From Alphaproteobacteria bacterium casp-alpha6 (lineage in GTDB: Bacteria > Pseudomonadota > Alphaproteobacteria > Rhodobacterales > Rhodobacteraceae): a stretch of DNA of 42,988 nucleotides. The stretch lies in NCBI GenBank assembly GCA_001510135.1, contig LFER01000066.1, forward strand, positions 1-42,988, given 5' to 3'. Below the pieces are notes generated by a model that saw only the letters and a program-made list of their open reading frames with translations, did not search any database and had not been told where the DNA came from. Within the stretch, counting starts at the first letter, position 1; the number at the start of each line of letters is the position of its first letter. The translations under genes and the position numbers were made by a program. This document shows, one piece after another, positions 33,747 to 42,746 of the stretch.

Positions 33747-34654
33747 CTTTTTCGTTCTCCGAATATACCATCTGGTCGGATAAAGAGAATGAGAAGGATC
33801 AACAGAAATGGAACTGCAGGCTTGTAAGTGGTTGGAATAATCATAACAGAAAGATTTTCTGAAAGCCCCACAATCAAACCTCCAAGAACGGCGCCATAAA
33901 GGCTTCCTGCGCCACCCAGAATGGCGGCCGCAAATAATGGCAGGATCAGGCTGAAGCCAAGTTCAGGGCGCAGTTGAATGGTCATCCCGTAAAGCACTCC
34001 TCCCATTGCCGCACCGGATGCACCAATAATCCAGACCCACAAAATAATGGCGTTTACGTTCACACCCGACACTTGTGCCAGACTTGGCGATTCCGCCACG
34101 CCGCGCATCGCGATTCCGGTCCTTGTGCGTGTCATGAATAAATGAAGAAAAATAACCGTGAAAATGGTGAGCCCAAAAAGGAAAACCTGATCGGGCATTA
34201 CTCTTACGCCACCAGGTAGCAAAATGGCAAATTGCAATTCGTTACTATAATAAATTGGATCTGATCCCCAAATTAATGTCACCAGATGACGCAACACAAG
34301 CGCGACTCCAAAACTGGCGAATACCATTGTCATATGCCCTGCAGAACGGCTCAGGCGATCAAAGACGTAGAGGTGAAGAAACATCGCAATCAAAGATGTT
34401 GTGATGCACGCGCAGGCCATTGCGAACAATAGGGGTAGCCCAAAAGAAAATGGGCCAATTGTCTGATCAAAAAATCCACCAAACGTTGAGAAAAATGACA
34501 GAAAGACGAGAGCAGCATATGCCCCCCAAGTCAGCAGTTCAGAATGAGAGAAGTTGGCGAATCGCAGCATTTTCATGGTGAAACTCAGACCAATTGCGCC
34601 GAGTGAAACGATCGCACCGCTCAATATTCCATCGGCTAAATGTTGCAAAAACAT
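33743..34654 (-). CDS. livH: Branched-chain-amino-acid-type ABC permease
   Basis: 303 residues with about eight membrane segments. LivH landmarks: GAIVSLGAIGLSFTMKMLRF, ANFSHSELLTWGAYAA, TRTGIAMRGVAESPSLAQVS (EAA-like loop), and IIGASGAAMGGVLYGMTIQL. Overlaps livF by one base (TGATG) and livM by four. Forms the membrane channel with LivM. Confidence 0.92.
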   Translation of the reverse strand: MFLQHLADGILSGAIVSLGAIGLSFTMKMLRFANFSHSELLTWGAYAALVFLSFFSTFGGFFDQTIGPFSFGLPLLFAMACACITTSLIAMFLHLYVFDRLSRSAGHMTMVFASFGVALVLRHLVTLIWGSDPIYYSNELQFAILLPGGVRVMPDQVFLFGLTIFTVIFLHLFMTRTRTGIAMRGVAESPSLAQVSGVNVNAIILWVWIIGASGAAMGGVLYGMTIQLRPELGFSLILPLFAAAILGGAGSLYGAVLGGLIVGLSENLSVMIIPTTYKPAVPFLLILLILFIRPDGIFGERKR

Positions 34655-35412
34655 CAGGCCTCCTCCTTTTCAAGAGGTGTATCCCGACGCATCCCGAGGA
34701 ATATTTCTCCAATCTCTTTGTCGGCCAAAAGAGTATGCGCCGCCCCATCAATCCGGTTTTCGCCTTCGGCCAGAACATATCCGCGGTCCGAATTACGAAG
34801 CGCTGCTTTTGCATTCTGTTCCACAATTAGAACTGCAACGCCATCGCCCGAAAGATCACGTATCAATGCAAAAAGTTCAGCTGCCGCTTTTGGTGACAAC
34901 CCAGCCGTGGGTTCGTCCAGCAGGATAAGATCAGGCTGTGTCAGCAAGGCACGCGCCACAGCCAATATCTGTCTTTGGCCGCCGGAAAGAACGCCCGCTT
35001 TCTCGCGCCTGCGCGACTTTAGGACAGGGTAAATCTCATAAAGTTCTTCAATTCGCCGTTCGGCTTTTCCACGATGCAGCGACGCGCCCCCCATAATCAG
35101 ATTTTCATGGATGCTCAGGGTGGTAAAAACATTTCCCGTCTGCGGCACATACCCCACACCCTGTGTTGCGCGCTGATAGGCTGGGACATTGACTATGTTT
35201 TTCCCATTCAGTTCGATACTGCCTTGTGAAACGGAAACCAAACCTGCGACAGCTTTTATCAATGTTGATTTGCCTGCGCCGTTTGGCCCGATAATTGTGA
35301 CAATCTCTCCTCTATCCACATAAACGGAAACGCCATGGAGAATTGGTAGATCTCGGATGTAGCCAGCAACCAGATCTTTTACTTGGAGGATATGTCCCGC
35401 AGCACTGGCCAT
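34654..35412 (-). CDS. livF: Liv-type ABC ATP-binding protein
   Basis: 252 residues. Walker A GPNGAGKST near residues 42-50, Q-loop VGYVPQTGNVF, signature LSGGQRQ, Walker B LILLDEPTAGLSPK, H-loop VEQN. The short form with GMRRDT tail and no C-terminal regulatory domain matches LivF. Overlaps LivG stop and LivH start by one base each, indicating strict coupling. Confidence 0.95.
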   Translation of the reverse strand: MASAAGHILQVKDLVAGYIRDLPILHGVSVYVDRGEIVTIIGPNGAGKSTLIKAVAGLVSVSQGSIELNGKNIVNVPAYQRATQGVGYVPQTGNVFTTLSIHENLIMGGASLHRGKAERRIEELYEIYPVLKSRRREKAGVLSGGQRQILAVARALLTQPDLILLDEPTAGLSPKAAAELFALIRDLSGDGVAVLIVEQNAKAALRNSDRGYVLAEGENRIDGAAHTLLADKEIGEIFLGMRRDTPLEKEEA

Positions 35413-36182
35413 TAAGGAAGATCCCCCAGATAGGCATCCAAAACTTTAGGATCTTTGCGCGCACCGGACGCAGTGCCAGAATACAAAAGTTTACCTTGCG
35501 CCATGACCATGATGGGCTCACAGATGGACATCACAAGTTCCATGTTGTGTTCAATGACAAGAAATGTATGCCCGCGTGCGTTGAGCTCTTGAATTTTTTC
35601 CACCAAAGTCACCATCAGGGATGGGTTGACCCCTGCGGCCGGTTCGTCAAGGAGAATGATTTTGGGGTCAGCCATAAGAACTCTGGCAAGTTCGAGAAGT
35701 TTCAACTGGCCTCCAGAAAGAGATCCGGCTTGATCTCCTTTCACGCGCGTCAACCCGCAGAACTCTATGATGTCTTCTGCCTGTTCTTTTGCCTGTCGCT
35801 CTTCCTGTGCAACTTTGCCGGGTCGAAACCAATTGTTCCAAAATTTTTCACCAATCTGTCCTAATGGTACCATCATCACGTTTTCGAGAACCGACATTTC
35901 GGGAAAGGGGCGAGGTATCTGAAAAGTACGCGATAAACCTGATGCGCATACCTTATGTGGGACAAGACCATGAATGGGGTGGCCATCCAAGTGAACGGAT
36001 CCTTCGTCTGGTCGTAGCAGGCCGGCCAGTGTGTCAAACAATGTCGTTTTGCCGGCTCCGTTTGGCCCGATTAAACCTGCAATGACGCCTGAATTCAGAT
36101 CAAATGACATCCTATCCACAGCGGTGAATTGACCAAAACGTTTGGTCACCCCTTGGATGGATAATAACGGGGCAGCGCTCAT
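35412..36182 (-). CDS. livG: Liv-type ABC ATP-binding protein
   Basis: 256 residues. Walker A GPNGAGKTT near 38-46, signature LSGGQLKLLELAR, Walker B IILLDEPAAGVNPSL, H-loop VIEHNMELVMSICEPIMVMA. The longer insert between Walker A and the signature, and the C-terminal KDPKVLDAYLG, match LivG. ATG overlaps the aldo/keto reductase stop (ATGA). Confidence 0.95.
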   Translation of the reverse strand: MSAAPLLSIQGVTKRFGQFTAVDRMSFDLNSGVIAGLIGPNGAGKTTLFDTLAGLLRPDEGSVHLDGHPIHGLVPHKVCASGLSRTFQIPRPFPEMSVLENVMMVPLGQIGEKFWNNWFRPGKVAQEERQAKEQAEDIIEFCGLTRVKGDQAGSLSGGQLKLLELARVLMADPKIILLDEPAAGVNPSLMVTLVEKIQELNARGHTFLVIEHNMELVMSICEPIMVMAQGKLLYSGTASGARKDPKVLDAYLGDLP

Positions 36183-37267
36183 TGTGAATTTTCCACAAGT
36201 GGTGTGGCTTGGAATTGGCTTTCGTCTCCCTTGTTGAGGTTATATTTCATAATCCTTCCATGAGGTCCCGTGATATCGCGCTCCAGCTCGTAAACAGGTC
36301 CATTCGGCCCTTTTCTCTGGCTTAGAATGGCGTCAAGGCTTCCATGATCAGCATCTGAAAGTTTCAAATCAAATGCCTTTAAAGTCTGGTTCATCCTGTC
36401 AGCATATCTGGCCCCGACAATCACGGCGCCCACATCAGAGCTTTCGAGTGTGGCAGATAATGCAATAGAAGCGATGTCGCATTCATGATTATCAGCAATT
36501 TTACGAAGACAAAACAGGAGTTCCTGAAACAAGGACCACCCACCAAATTCATCAATTATTAGGCGGTATTTTACTAACGAGCGATTGGTAAAGTGATAGC
36601 CCGGATCGGATCGCCCCAACCAGTCATCAGTCAGGAAGCCGCCTGCCAGCACCCCGTAACAGAGCAGTGTTATTTTGTTTTTCTTCGCAATGTCTGCAAA
36701 ATCCCCCGAAGCGCGCCGATCCAGCAACGAAAATTGAACCTGCGCCGAAGCGATATCCACCTCGCTATTAAGCTCTTCCAGACGCGTGCCGTCAAAATTA
36801 GTGACACCTATAAGAGCAATTTTACCTTTTTCGCGAAGTCGCTCGAGATGCTGCAGCGTCTCTATATAATGGGGCACGCGATAATCCCACCAGTGGAACT
36901 GAACCAGATCCAACTGCTCTTGGCCAAGGCGGCGAAGTGAACGGTCAACGATTGCTTGGACGTCACTGAACGTCATATGCGCAAGGTGATCTCTATCGGG
37001 CACAAATTTCGTGTGAATCCGTATATCGCGCAGAGCGTCTGCACCATGTTGACGGTAAAGTTCTACGCGAAAACGACCGATTAATTCTTCAACGCCGTTA
37101 TAAATATCCGCACAATCAAATGCGGTCACACCCGCTTCGACAAACCTTACCATATCTTGAACGGCTCTATCCGCCTTGACCTCGCCGTGATCCCCTGAAA
37201 GCTGCCAACCACCCTTAATTATACGCGAAATGCGATATGACTTATTCAGCGAAATCGTGGGCAGCAT
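36179..37267 (-). CDS. Aldo/keto reductase, first gene of the Liv operon
   Basis: About 362 residues. AKR tetrad visible: Asp and Tyr in FDCADIYNGVEELIG, Lys in IHTKFVPD, His in LVQFHWWDYRVP. NADPH part with VIVGARYADRMNQTLKAFDL. The C-terminal about 50 residues (LERDITGPHGRIMKYNLNKG) extend past the normal barrel and are unlike the RidA fusion. QFHWW and the ISRxxxGxWQ start are shared with the AKR-RidA gene, so the two are paralogues. ATG 37267 is 11 bases and TTG 37273 5 bases after a GGGAGAG site. First gene of the leftward transporter operon. Confidence 0.9.
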   Translation of the reverse strand: MLPTISLNKSYRISRIIKGGWQLSGDHGEVKADRAVQDMVRFVEAGVTAFDCADIYNGVEELIGRFRVELYRQHGADALRDIRIHTKFVPDRDHLAHMTFSDVQAIVDRSLRRLGQEQLDLVQFHWWDYRVPHYIETLQHLERLREKGKIALIGVTNFDGTRLEELNSEVDIASAQVQFSLLDRRASGDFADIAKKNKITLLCYGVLAGGFLTDDWLGRSDPGYHFTNRSLVKYRLIIDEFGGWSLFQELLFCLRKIADNHECDIASIALSATLESSDVGAVIVGARYADRMNQTLKAFDLKLSDADHGSLDAILSQRKGPNGPVYELERDITGPHGRIMKYNLNKGDESQFQATPLVENSQ

Positions 37268-37517
37268 CGTCAAAAATTCTCTCCCAACCAATTTTGGTCA
37301 TTTAATTTTCAGTCACAGTCCATTGCATTCTGGGGCATTTGCTTCACCCACGGTCACATCAAGGTGTTGGAAGCTTAGCCTTGGTCTGTGTAATTGCAAA
37401 TCATTTCTTGGAAAACATTTCAGTTTTGCAATTTACTTTCATATCTGTCAGTGTTTGGGGGATACTGACTTGCTGAAAGTACGCTTCCTTGTAATTTGAA
37501 AGCGATAGGACTGTGTG
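37268..37517. promoter_or_regulatory. Divergent promoter region between AKR/Liv operon and fusion gene
   Basis: 250 bases separating two oppositely transcribed operons. It should hold both promoters and any operator for the XRE-cupin regulator. I could not confidently pick -35/-10 boxes. An AGGA ribosome site (37507-37510) lies 7 bases before the fusion-protein ATG. Confidence 0.45.
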
Positions 37518-39524
37518 ATGTCTACGAACACGAACCATTCGGGTTATTTTCTATATCACTCTATCGGGATGTACCCCGGCAAAGAGGAGGATCTATCTGC
37601 CGCGATGGCAGATTTTGCAGAAATCTGGGCGGCACCGAATGATAAACAATGGGGCTATGTCCTTCTCAAAAGACAAGATTTTATAGATTTTTGGCGCCGT
37701 ATCATCAATGTGCCGAAGGGATCAGCCACCACTTGTGAAAGTGTAACTGAGGGGCTCTATAAACTGATGCGGTCTCTGCCTGAGGGAATGCTCAAGGGCA
37801 AACGTGTTTTGGTTTCTGCGGATTGCTTTCCTTCTTTGCATTTTCTTTTAACTGGCTTGGCCGGAAAAATGGGATTTACGCTTCATACGGTGCCTTTAAG
37901 TGAGGGGAAGCCTTGGGTCGAAGCAGACGATTTTTTAGCGGCTTGGGGTCGGGATGTTGCTTTGGCGCTTTTGACTTGGGTTACCTCAACTGCATCGGCG
38001 CGCATCGATCTGGAACCGCTTGTCGCACATGGCCGCGAGATGCGCAGTATGATTGGTGTCGACATAACTCAGGCGGCAGGCTTAATCCCATTTGACGCCA
38101 CCAATCCAAAGGTTGATTTTGTCGTTTCCACCAGTTTGAAATGGATGTGCGGAACGCCAGGGGCAGGGATTTTGCATGTGGACAAAACGCTGGCCCTAGA
38201 ACTGGAACCTGAAGGGCGGGGGTGGTTTTCCCAAAATAACCCCTTTTCGTGGGATCTTGATAAGTTTGAATATTCCCCTGATATTCGCCGTTTTGACAGT
38301 GGGACACCTGGTTCCGTTGCAGCACTGGCTTCTTTGCCGGCTCTGAAATGGCATTCAGAACAAAATCACTCTGACCTTGCGGCATGGAACCGCAAACTTG
38401 TGGATCGGATTATCAAACGGGCGGATGCGTTGAACCTTCCGCTTCATTCCCCGCGTGATGCCGAAAAAAGGGGCGGTTCCGTAATGTTGCGTTTTCCGGA
38501 TAAACCCGAAGCATCCGCCGTTGTTGGCGCTCTGGGGGTTGAAGGATATTCAGTCGATTTTCGCGGACCCCTTATGCGATTATCACCTGGTAATGTGACG
38601 GAAGAGGCAACAATTGACACGGTTTTTGATATTGCAGAACAAACCATCAACCGCCGCCGCCGCAGATATGCGGGCAGGGGCGATCAAATGCGGGTTACAA
38701 CACAGGGTGAGGAGATATCAATGACCCCCTCCGGTATTCTTGGAGCGCTCGGGGAGATGCTCCTTTCGGGCGAAGTAAAAGTCGTCGATTGTACAGCGAC
38801 GCTGGGCCCCAATACCCCTATCCTCAGGTTGCCAAAAGATTTCGCAAAAAATACCCCAAAAGTCGAAATTCACAAAATCAGTGAATATGATGCGGATGGA
38901 CCGTTCTTTGCATGGAACTGGATGAAACTGGGGGAACATTCGGGAACCCATTTCGATGCGCCCCATCATTGGATTTCCGGCAAAGACTTTGAAGATGGCT
39001 ACACAGACACAATGGACATGCAACGAATCATTGCACCGGTCAATGTGATTGATTGTTCTGCAGAATCGGCAAAAGATCCAGACTTTTTGCTGACACCGGA
39101 ACATGTGAAGGCTTGGGAGGCGCAGCATGGGGAAATTAACCCTGGAGAATGGGTCGTTATGCGCACAGATTGGGACAAACGCTCACATGACGAGGAACTG
39201 TTTTTAAACGATGATCCAGATCCTTACGAAGATGGATCACATTCTCCGGGGCCAACGACGGAATGCATTGATTATTTGCTCTCCAAAGGTATCGTGGGAT
39301 GGGGGAGCCAATGTATCGGGACCGATGCCGGCATGGCGGGTAAATTCAGCCCCCCTTATCCCGCTCATAATTATTTGCACCGTGACAACTGCTTTGGTCT
39401 GGCAAGCCTCGCAAATCTCGATCAATTGCCCCCCAAAGGCGCCATACTCATGGCGGCCCCACTTAAAATTGAACAAGGAACAGGATCCCCCATACGGGCA
39501 TTGGCGTTAGTTCCACACGCTTAA
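37518..39524 (+). CDS. Kynureninase-like PLP enzyme fused to a kynurenine-formamidase-type cyclase
   Basis: 668 residues, two enzymes in one chain (numbering from the GTG one codon upstream). Residues about 1-390 are a class V aminotransferase-fold PLP protein: GVDITQAAGL with PLP-ring Asp183, STSLKWMCGTPGAGIL with Schiff-base Lys209, and FDSGTPGSVAALASL. Residues about 405-669 are a cyclase/kynurenine formamidase-type metal hydrolase with HSGTHFDAPHH (His475, His479, Asp481, His484/485). ATG 37518 has an AGGA site 7 bases upstream. Within the frame an ATG at 38721 is preceded by GAGGAG 6 bases earlier, so a separate cyclase could also be made. Substrate may be kynurenine-like, but this is not proved. 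Confidence 0.85.
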   Translation: MSTNTNHSGYFLYHSIGMYPGKEEDLSAAMADFAEIWAAPNDKQWGYVLLKRQDFIDFWRRIINVPKGSATTCESVTEGLYKLMRSLPEGMLKGKRVLVSADCFPSLHFLLTGLAGKMGFTLHTVPLSEGKPWVEADDFLAAWGRDVALALLTWVTSTASARIDLEPLVAHGREMRSMIGVDITQAAGLIPFDATNPKVDFVVSTSLKWMCGTPGAGILHVDKTLALELEPEGRGWFSQNNPFSWDLDKFEYSPDIRRFDSGTPGSVAALASLPALKWHSEQNHSDLAAWNRKLVDRIIKRADALNLPLHSPRDAEKRGGSVMLRFPDKPEASAVVGALGVEGYSVDFRGPLMRLSPGNVTEEATIDTVFDIAEQTINRRRRRYAGRGDQMRVTTQGEEISMTPSGILGALGEMLLSGEVKVVDCTATLGPNTPILRLPKDFAKNTPKVEIHKISEYDADGPFFAWNWMKLGEHSGTHFDAPHHWISGKDFEDGYTDTMDMQRIIAPVNVIDCSAESAKDPDFLLTPEHVKAWEAQHGEINPGEWVVMRTDWDKRSHDEELFLNDDPDPYEDGSHSPGPTTECIDYLLSKGIVGWGSQCIGTDAGMAGKFSPPYPAHNYLHRDNCFGLASLANLDQLPPKGAILMAAPLKIEQGTGSPIRALALVPHA

Positions 39525-39971
39525 ACAAAAATTTTCTGGCTGGTGTCTAATTGGGGGGTATTTTACAGCTTTAAGGTATCACGGCTCTTGTTGTGAGCCG
39601 CGTCGCCCAGTCTTTGAGGTTTCAACCAACAACGAATAATAACTTTTCGTATGAGATGGGTATCAATATTTCTAAATCCATCAGTCTGAATGCGCACGAT
39701 GGCGGGGCTTACAAATTAAAATTATGAGTTCAGGTCTTTCAACGCCCGCATCTTTTTTTAAAGAACTATTTTGGCGAAGGATGGAGAAATTTTGAAAATT
39801 ACAGCTTTTTTTGACAGGTCATGAACAGAGTGACGCGGTATATTTTAGGCTAACAATGTTATGTTTTTGGTTAATTTTGCACCTTGTTTGAAAATAACAA
39901 CGCCAGACGAAATCTGTTGAAATTGGATTGAAAATAATCAAACTCCCACAAAACACATTTGGAAAGCGGAT
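39525..39971. other. 447-base intergenic region with a 6-bp hairpin
   Basis: CGGCTC (39582-39587) and GAGCCG (39595-39600) form a perfect hairpin with a 7-base loop 58 bases after the fusion-gene stop; no T run follows, so it is a weak terminator candidate. The rest is AT-rich and without a convincing gene; it presumably carries the promoter for the enolase-superfamily gene. Confidence 0.4.
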
Positions 39972-41129
39972 ATGCCAAAGATTGTTCAGCTTGAGACATT
40001 TTCGAATGAATTTGTTTGCTTTGTAAAAGTGACCAGTGAGGATGGGTATTCGGGATGGGGACAAACCGCGCCATATAATGCCGATATTACCGCTCAGATA
40101 TTTCACCGTCAAATTGCTCCATGGGCACTTGGCCATGATTGCCAAGATATACCACAGCTGATCGACCGAATTCAGAGGCGTGAACATAAATTTCCCGGCA
40201 GTTATCGGGCCCGCGCGATCGGTGGTTTGGATACGGCCCTTTGGGACATGGCAGGCAAACGTGCCAATAAACCTGTTGTTGAGCTGATCGGGGGCACAAC
40301 GGGTACGCTGCGTGCATATGCAAGTTCAATGAAGCGCGATATCACGCCAAAAGACGAAGCTGAAAGATTGACGCGTTTGTGTGATCAATATGGGTTTGAT
40401 GCCGTGAAATTTCGCATTGGCGCAGAATGCGGCAATGACATCGACGAATGGTACGGACGCACAGAAGACATCACAAAGAGCGTTTCAAGCGCCCTGAAGG
40501 GGCGCGCGGAGCTTTTGGTGGATGCAAATTCCGGTTTTAGTGTTTCGCGTGCCATTGAAATTGGAAAGATGCTGCAGGATTGGGGCATTACGCATTACGA
40601 AGAACCTGTGCCATATTGGGATTTGGAAGCAACTCAAATGGTCACAAACGCCCTTGAAATTGATGTGACAGGTGGGGAACAAGACTGGGACTTGGCAATT
40701 TGGAAACGTATCATTGAATTGCGCGCTGTCGACGTGATCCAGCCAGATATCATGTATATGGGGGGCATCTGTCGGACGTTACACGTAGCGGATATGGCTG
40801 CCTCAGCGGGTATTCCCTGCACCCTGCATTCAGCAAACCTTTCCCTCGTTACGCTGTGTTCCATGCACGTTATGAAAGCGATTCCGAATGCGGGCAAATA
40901 TCTTGAATTTTCAATTGAGGGAGACGATTATTATCCTTGGCAACGCGATCTATTTGTGGACGATCCCTTTGGTGTTCAGGATGGCCGGCTGACAATAAAA
41001 GACACGCCGGGCTGGGGAATTGAAGTAAGCCCAAATTGGCTGGCCAATTCTGTTCATAAGGTTTCTAATCTAAGCGATTGGCAACCAAGTGCGTATGGTG
41101 CGCTCTATGACAATCCTAAACTGACCTGA
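39972..41129 (+). CDS. Enolase-superfamily (mandelate racemase/muconate-lactonizing-like) enzyme
   Basis: 385 residues. Metal ligands Asp184 (LLVDANSG), Glu210 (HYEEPVP) and Glu236 (TGGEQD) are visible; the His-Asp dyad of the mandelate-racemase group is present as Asp259 (VIQPDIMYMGG) and His286 (CTLHSANL); the second-strand lysine motif is KFR (Lys146, Arg148). Such enzymes usually dehydrate or epimerise acid sugars or hydroxy acids by abstracting an alpha-proton. The lid domain is residues about 1-125. Three bases from the next gene, so co-transcribed with the GMC oxidoreductase. Substrate unknown. Confidence 0.9.
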   Translation: MPKIVQLETFSNEFVCFVKVTSEDGYSGWGQTAPYNADITAQIFHRQIAPWALGHDCQDIPQLIDRIQRREHKFPGSYRARAIGGLDTALWDMAGKRANKPVVELIGGTTGTLRAYASSMKRDITPKDEAERLTRLCDQYGFDAVKFRIGAECGNDIDEWYGRTEDITKSVSSALKGRAELLVDANSGFSVSRAIEIGKMLQDWGITHYEEPVPYWDLEATQMVTNALEIDVTGGEQDWDLAIWKRIIELRAVDVIQPDIMYMGGICRTLHVADMAASAGIPCTLHSANLSLVTLCSMHVMKAIPNAGKYLEFSIEGDDYYPWQRDLFVDDPFGVQDGRLTIKDTPGWGIEVSPNWLANSVHKVSNLSDWQPSAYGALYDNPKLT

Positions 41130-41132
41130 CAG

Positions 41133-42746
41133 ATGACAGAGCAATATGATTTTATCATAGTCGGAGCGGGTTCTGCCGGCTGCGTTTTGGCGGAACGTCT
41201 TTCGGAAAATGGCAGATATTCAGTGCTGCTTCTCGAAGCTGGAGGGTCAGATCGACGCTTTTATGTGTCGTTACCACTTGGATATGGCAAACTTTTTTAC
41301 GACAAACGCCTAAACTGGTCGTATCAAACAGAAGTTGATCCGGGACTGAACCATAAGCCAGATTACTGGCCGCGCGGCAAAATTCTCGGCGGATCTAGTT
41401 CCATCAACGCCATGGTCTGGATACGTGGTCACCCGTCTGATTACGAAGATTGGGGGCGGATTGCCGGTGACAGCTGGGGCTGGGAAGCCGTGTGCAGGGC
41501 GTATAGGGCGATTGAGGACAATGAAGCAGGTGGCGATACCTATCGGGGATCTGGCGGTCCTTTGTTCATTTCCTCCAATAAGCGCGATTTGCATCCATTG
41601 GTCGACAGGTTTCTTGCCGCAGCGCAGACGGCTGGACATAAATTTAATTCCGACTTTAACGGCGCGAACCAAGAGGGTGTTGGCATCTATCAAATGACCA
41701 TCAAAAATGGGCGCCGCAATTCAACAGCGCGTGCATTTTTGAAACGTGCGATTAAGCGAAAAAACCTGCGCGTGATAACCAGAGCGCATGTCACAAAAGT
41801 GGTTTTGGAAAATAAACGCGCTGTCGGCGTTGAATATACGCTTGATGGGCTCAACAAAACAGTATTTTCAAAACGTGAAGTGGTTTTGGCCGGTGGCGCG
41901 ATCAATACCCCTCAGCTGCTGATGCTGTCGGGAATAGGACCGGCGGACCACCTCAAAAACCATGGAATTACAGTTGAACATGACAACGCAAATGTTGGCA
42001 AAAATCTGAACGATCACATCGGCATCAATTACACTTGGCAGGTCAGTGTTCCTACATATAACGATATTCTACGGCCTTGGTGGGGAAAATTGTGGGTTGG
42101 ACTGCAATATGCAGTGACGCGAGGCGGCCCTCTGGCAAAATCCATTAATCATGCGGGTGGGTTTTTTCGAACAACGGCCGATCATGCACGACCAAATATG
42201 CAGCTCTACTTTCAAGCATTTTCAACAGTTATTCCCCGCGTGGGTGAGCGTCCATTATTGACACCGGATCCCTTTTCTGGAGTTTCGATTGGACTGTCAA
42301 ACTGCAGACCGACCAGCCGTGGGAAAATTGAGCTGCGCAGCGCCGACCCCTTTGAGGCGCCCAAAATAACCGCGAATGCATTATCGACGGAACAAGATGT
42401 TGCAGAAATGTTGGCTGCTGTGAAAGAATTAAGAAAGATCGCAAATCAGACGCCATTTAAAGACATAATCGTGAAGGAACTTCGCCCGGGGATTGAGTTG
42501 CAAACCGATGAGGCGATGATACATGACCTGCGGGAAAGATCGGGAACAGTTTACCATCCAAGTTGCACAACGCGCATGGGACAGGACCCCAATCAATCCG
42601 TCGTCGATCCGAGCTTGCGTGTTTATGGCGTCGATGGGCTCAGAGTATGTGATGCCTCCATCTTTCCGACGTTAATCGCAGGAAATACAAATGCTGCGAG
42701 TATTCTGGTCGGCTGGATAGGTGCAGATAAAATTATGGAACATTAG
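41133..42746 (+). CDS. GMC-family FAD-dependent oxidoreductase (choline-dehydrogenase-like)
   Basis: 537 residues. FAD-binding GXGXXG motif in VGAGSAGCVLAERLSENG (about 10-27), LLLEAGG, the GMC signature GKILGGSSSINAMVWIRGHP (about 80-100), second signature GGAINTPQLLMLSGIGP, and the catalytic His in YHPSCTTRMG with NTNAAS near the C-terminus. Oxidises an alcohol to an aldehyde or acid, with electrons probably going to quinone. No signal peptide, so cytoplasmic or peripheral. Together with the enolase-superfamily gene it suggests successive steps on a hydroxylated acid. Confidence 0.92.
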   Translation: MTEQYDFIIVGAGSAGCVLAERLSENGRYSVLLLEAGGSDRRFYVSLPLGYGKLFYDKRLNWSYQTEVDPGLNHKPDYWPRGKILGGSSSINAMVWIRGHPSDYEDWGRIAGDSWGWEAVCRAYRAIEDNEAGGDTYRGSGGPLFISSNKRDLHPLVDRFLAAAQTAGHKFNSDFNGANQEGVGIYQMTIKNGRRNSTARAFLKRAIKRKNLRVITRAHVTKVVLENKRAVGVEYTLDGLNKTVFSKREVVLAGGAINTPQLLMLSGIGPADHLKNHGITVEHDNANVGKNLNDHIGINYTWQVSVPTYNDILRPWWGKLWVGLQYAVTRGGPLAKSINHAGGFFRTTADHARPNMQLYFQAFSTVIPRVGERPLLTPDPFSGVSIGLSNCRPTSRGKIELRSADPFEAPKITANALSTEQDVAEMLAAVKELRKIANQTPFKDIIVKELRPGIELQTDEAMIHDLRERSGTVYHPSCTTRMGQDPNQSVVDPSLRVYGVDGLRVCDASIFPTLIAGNTNAASILVGWIGADKIMEH

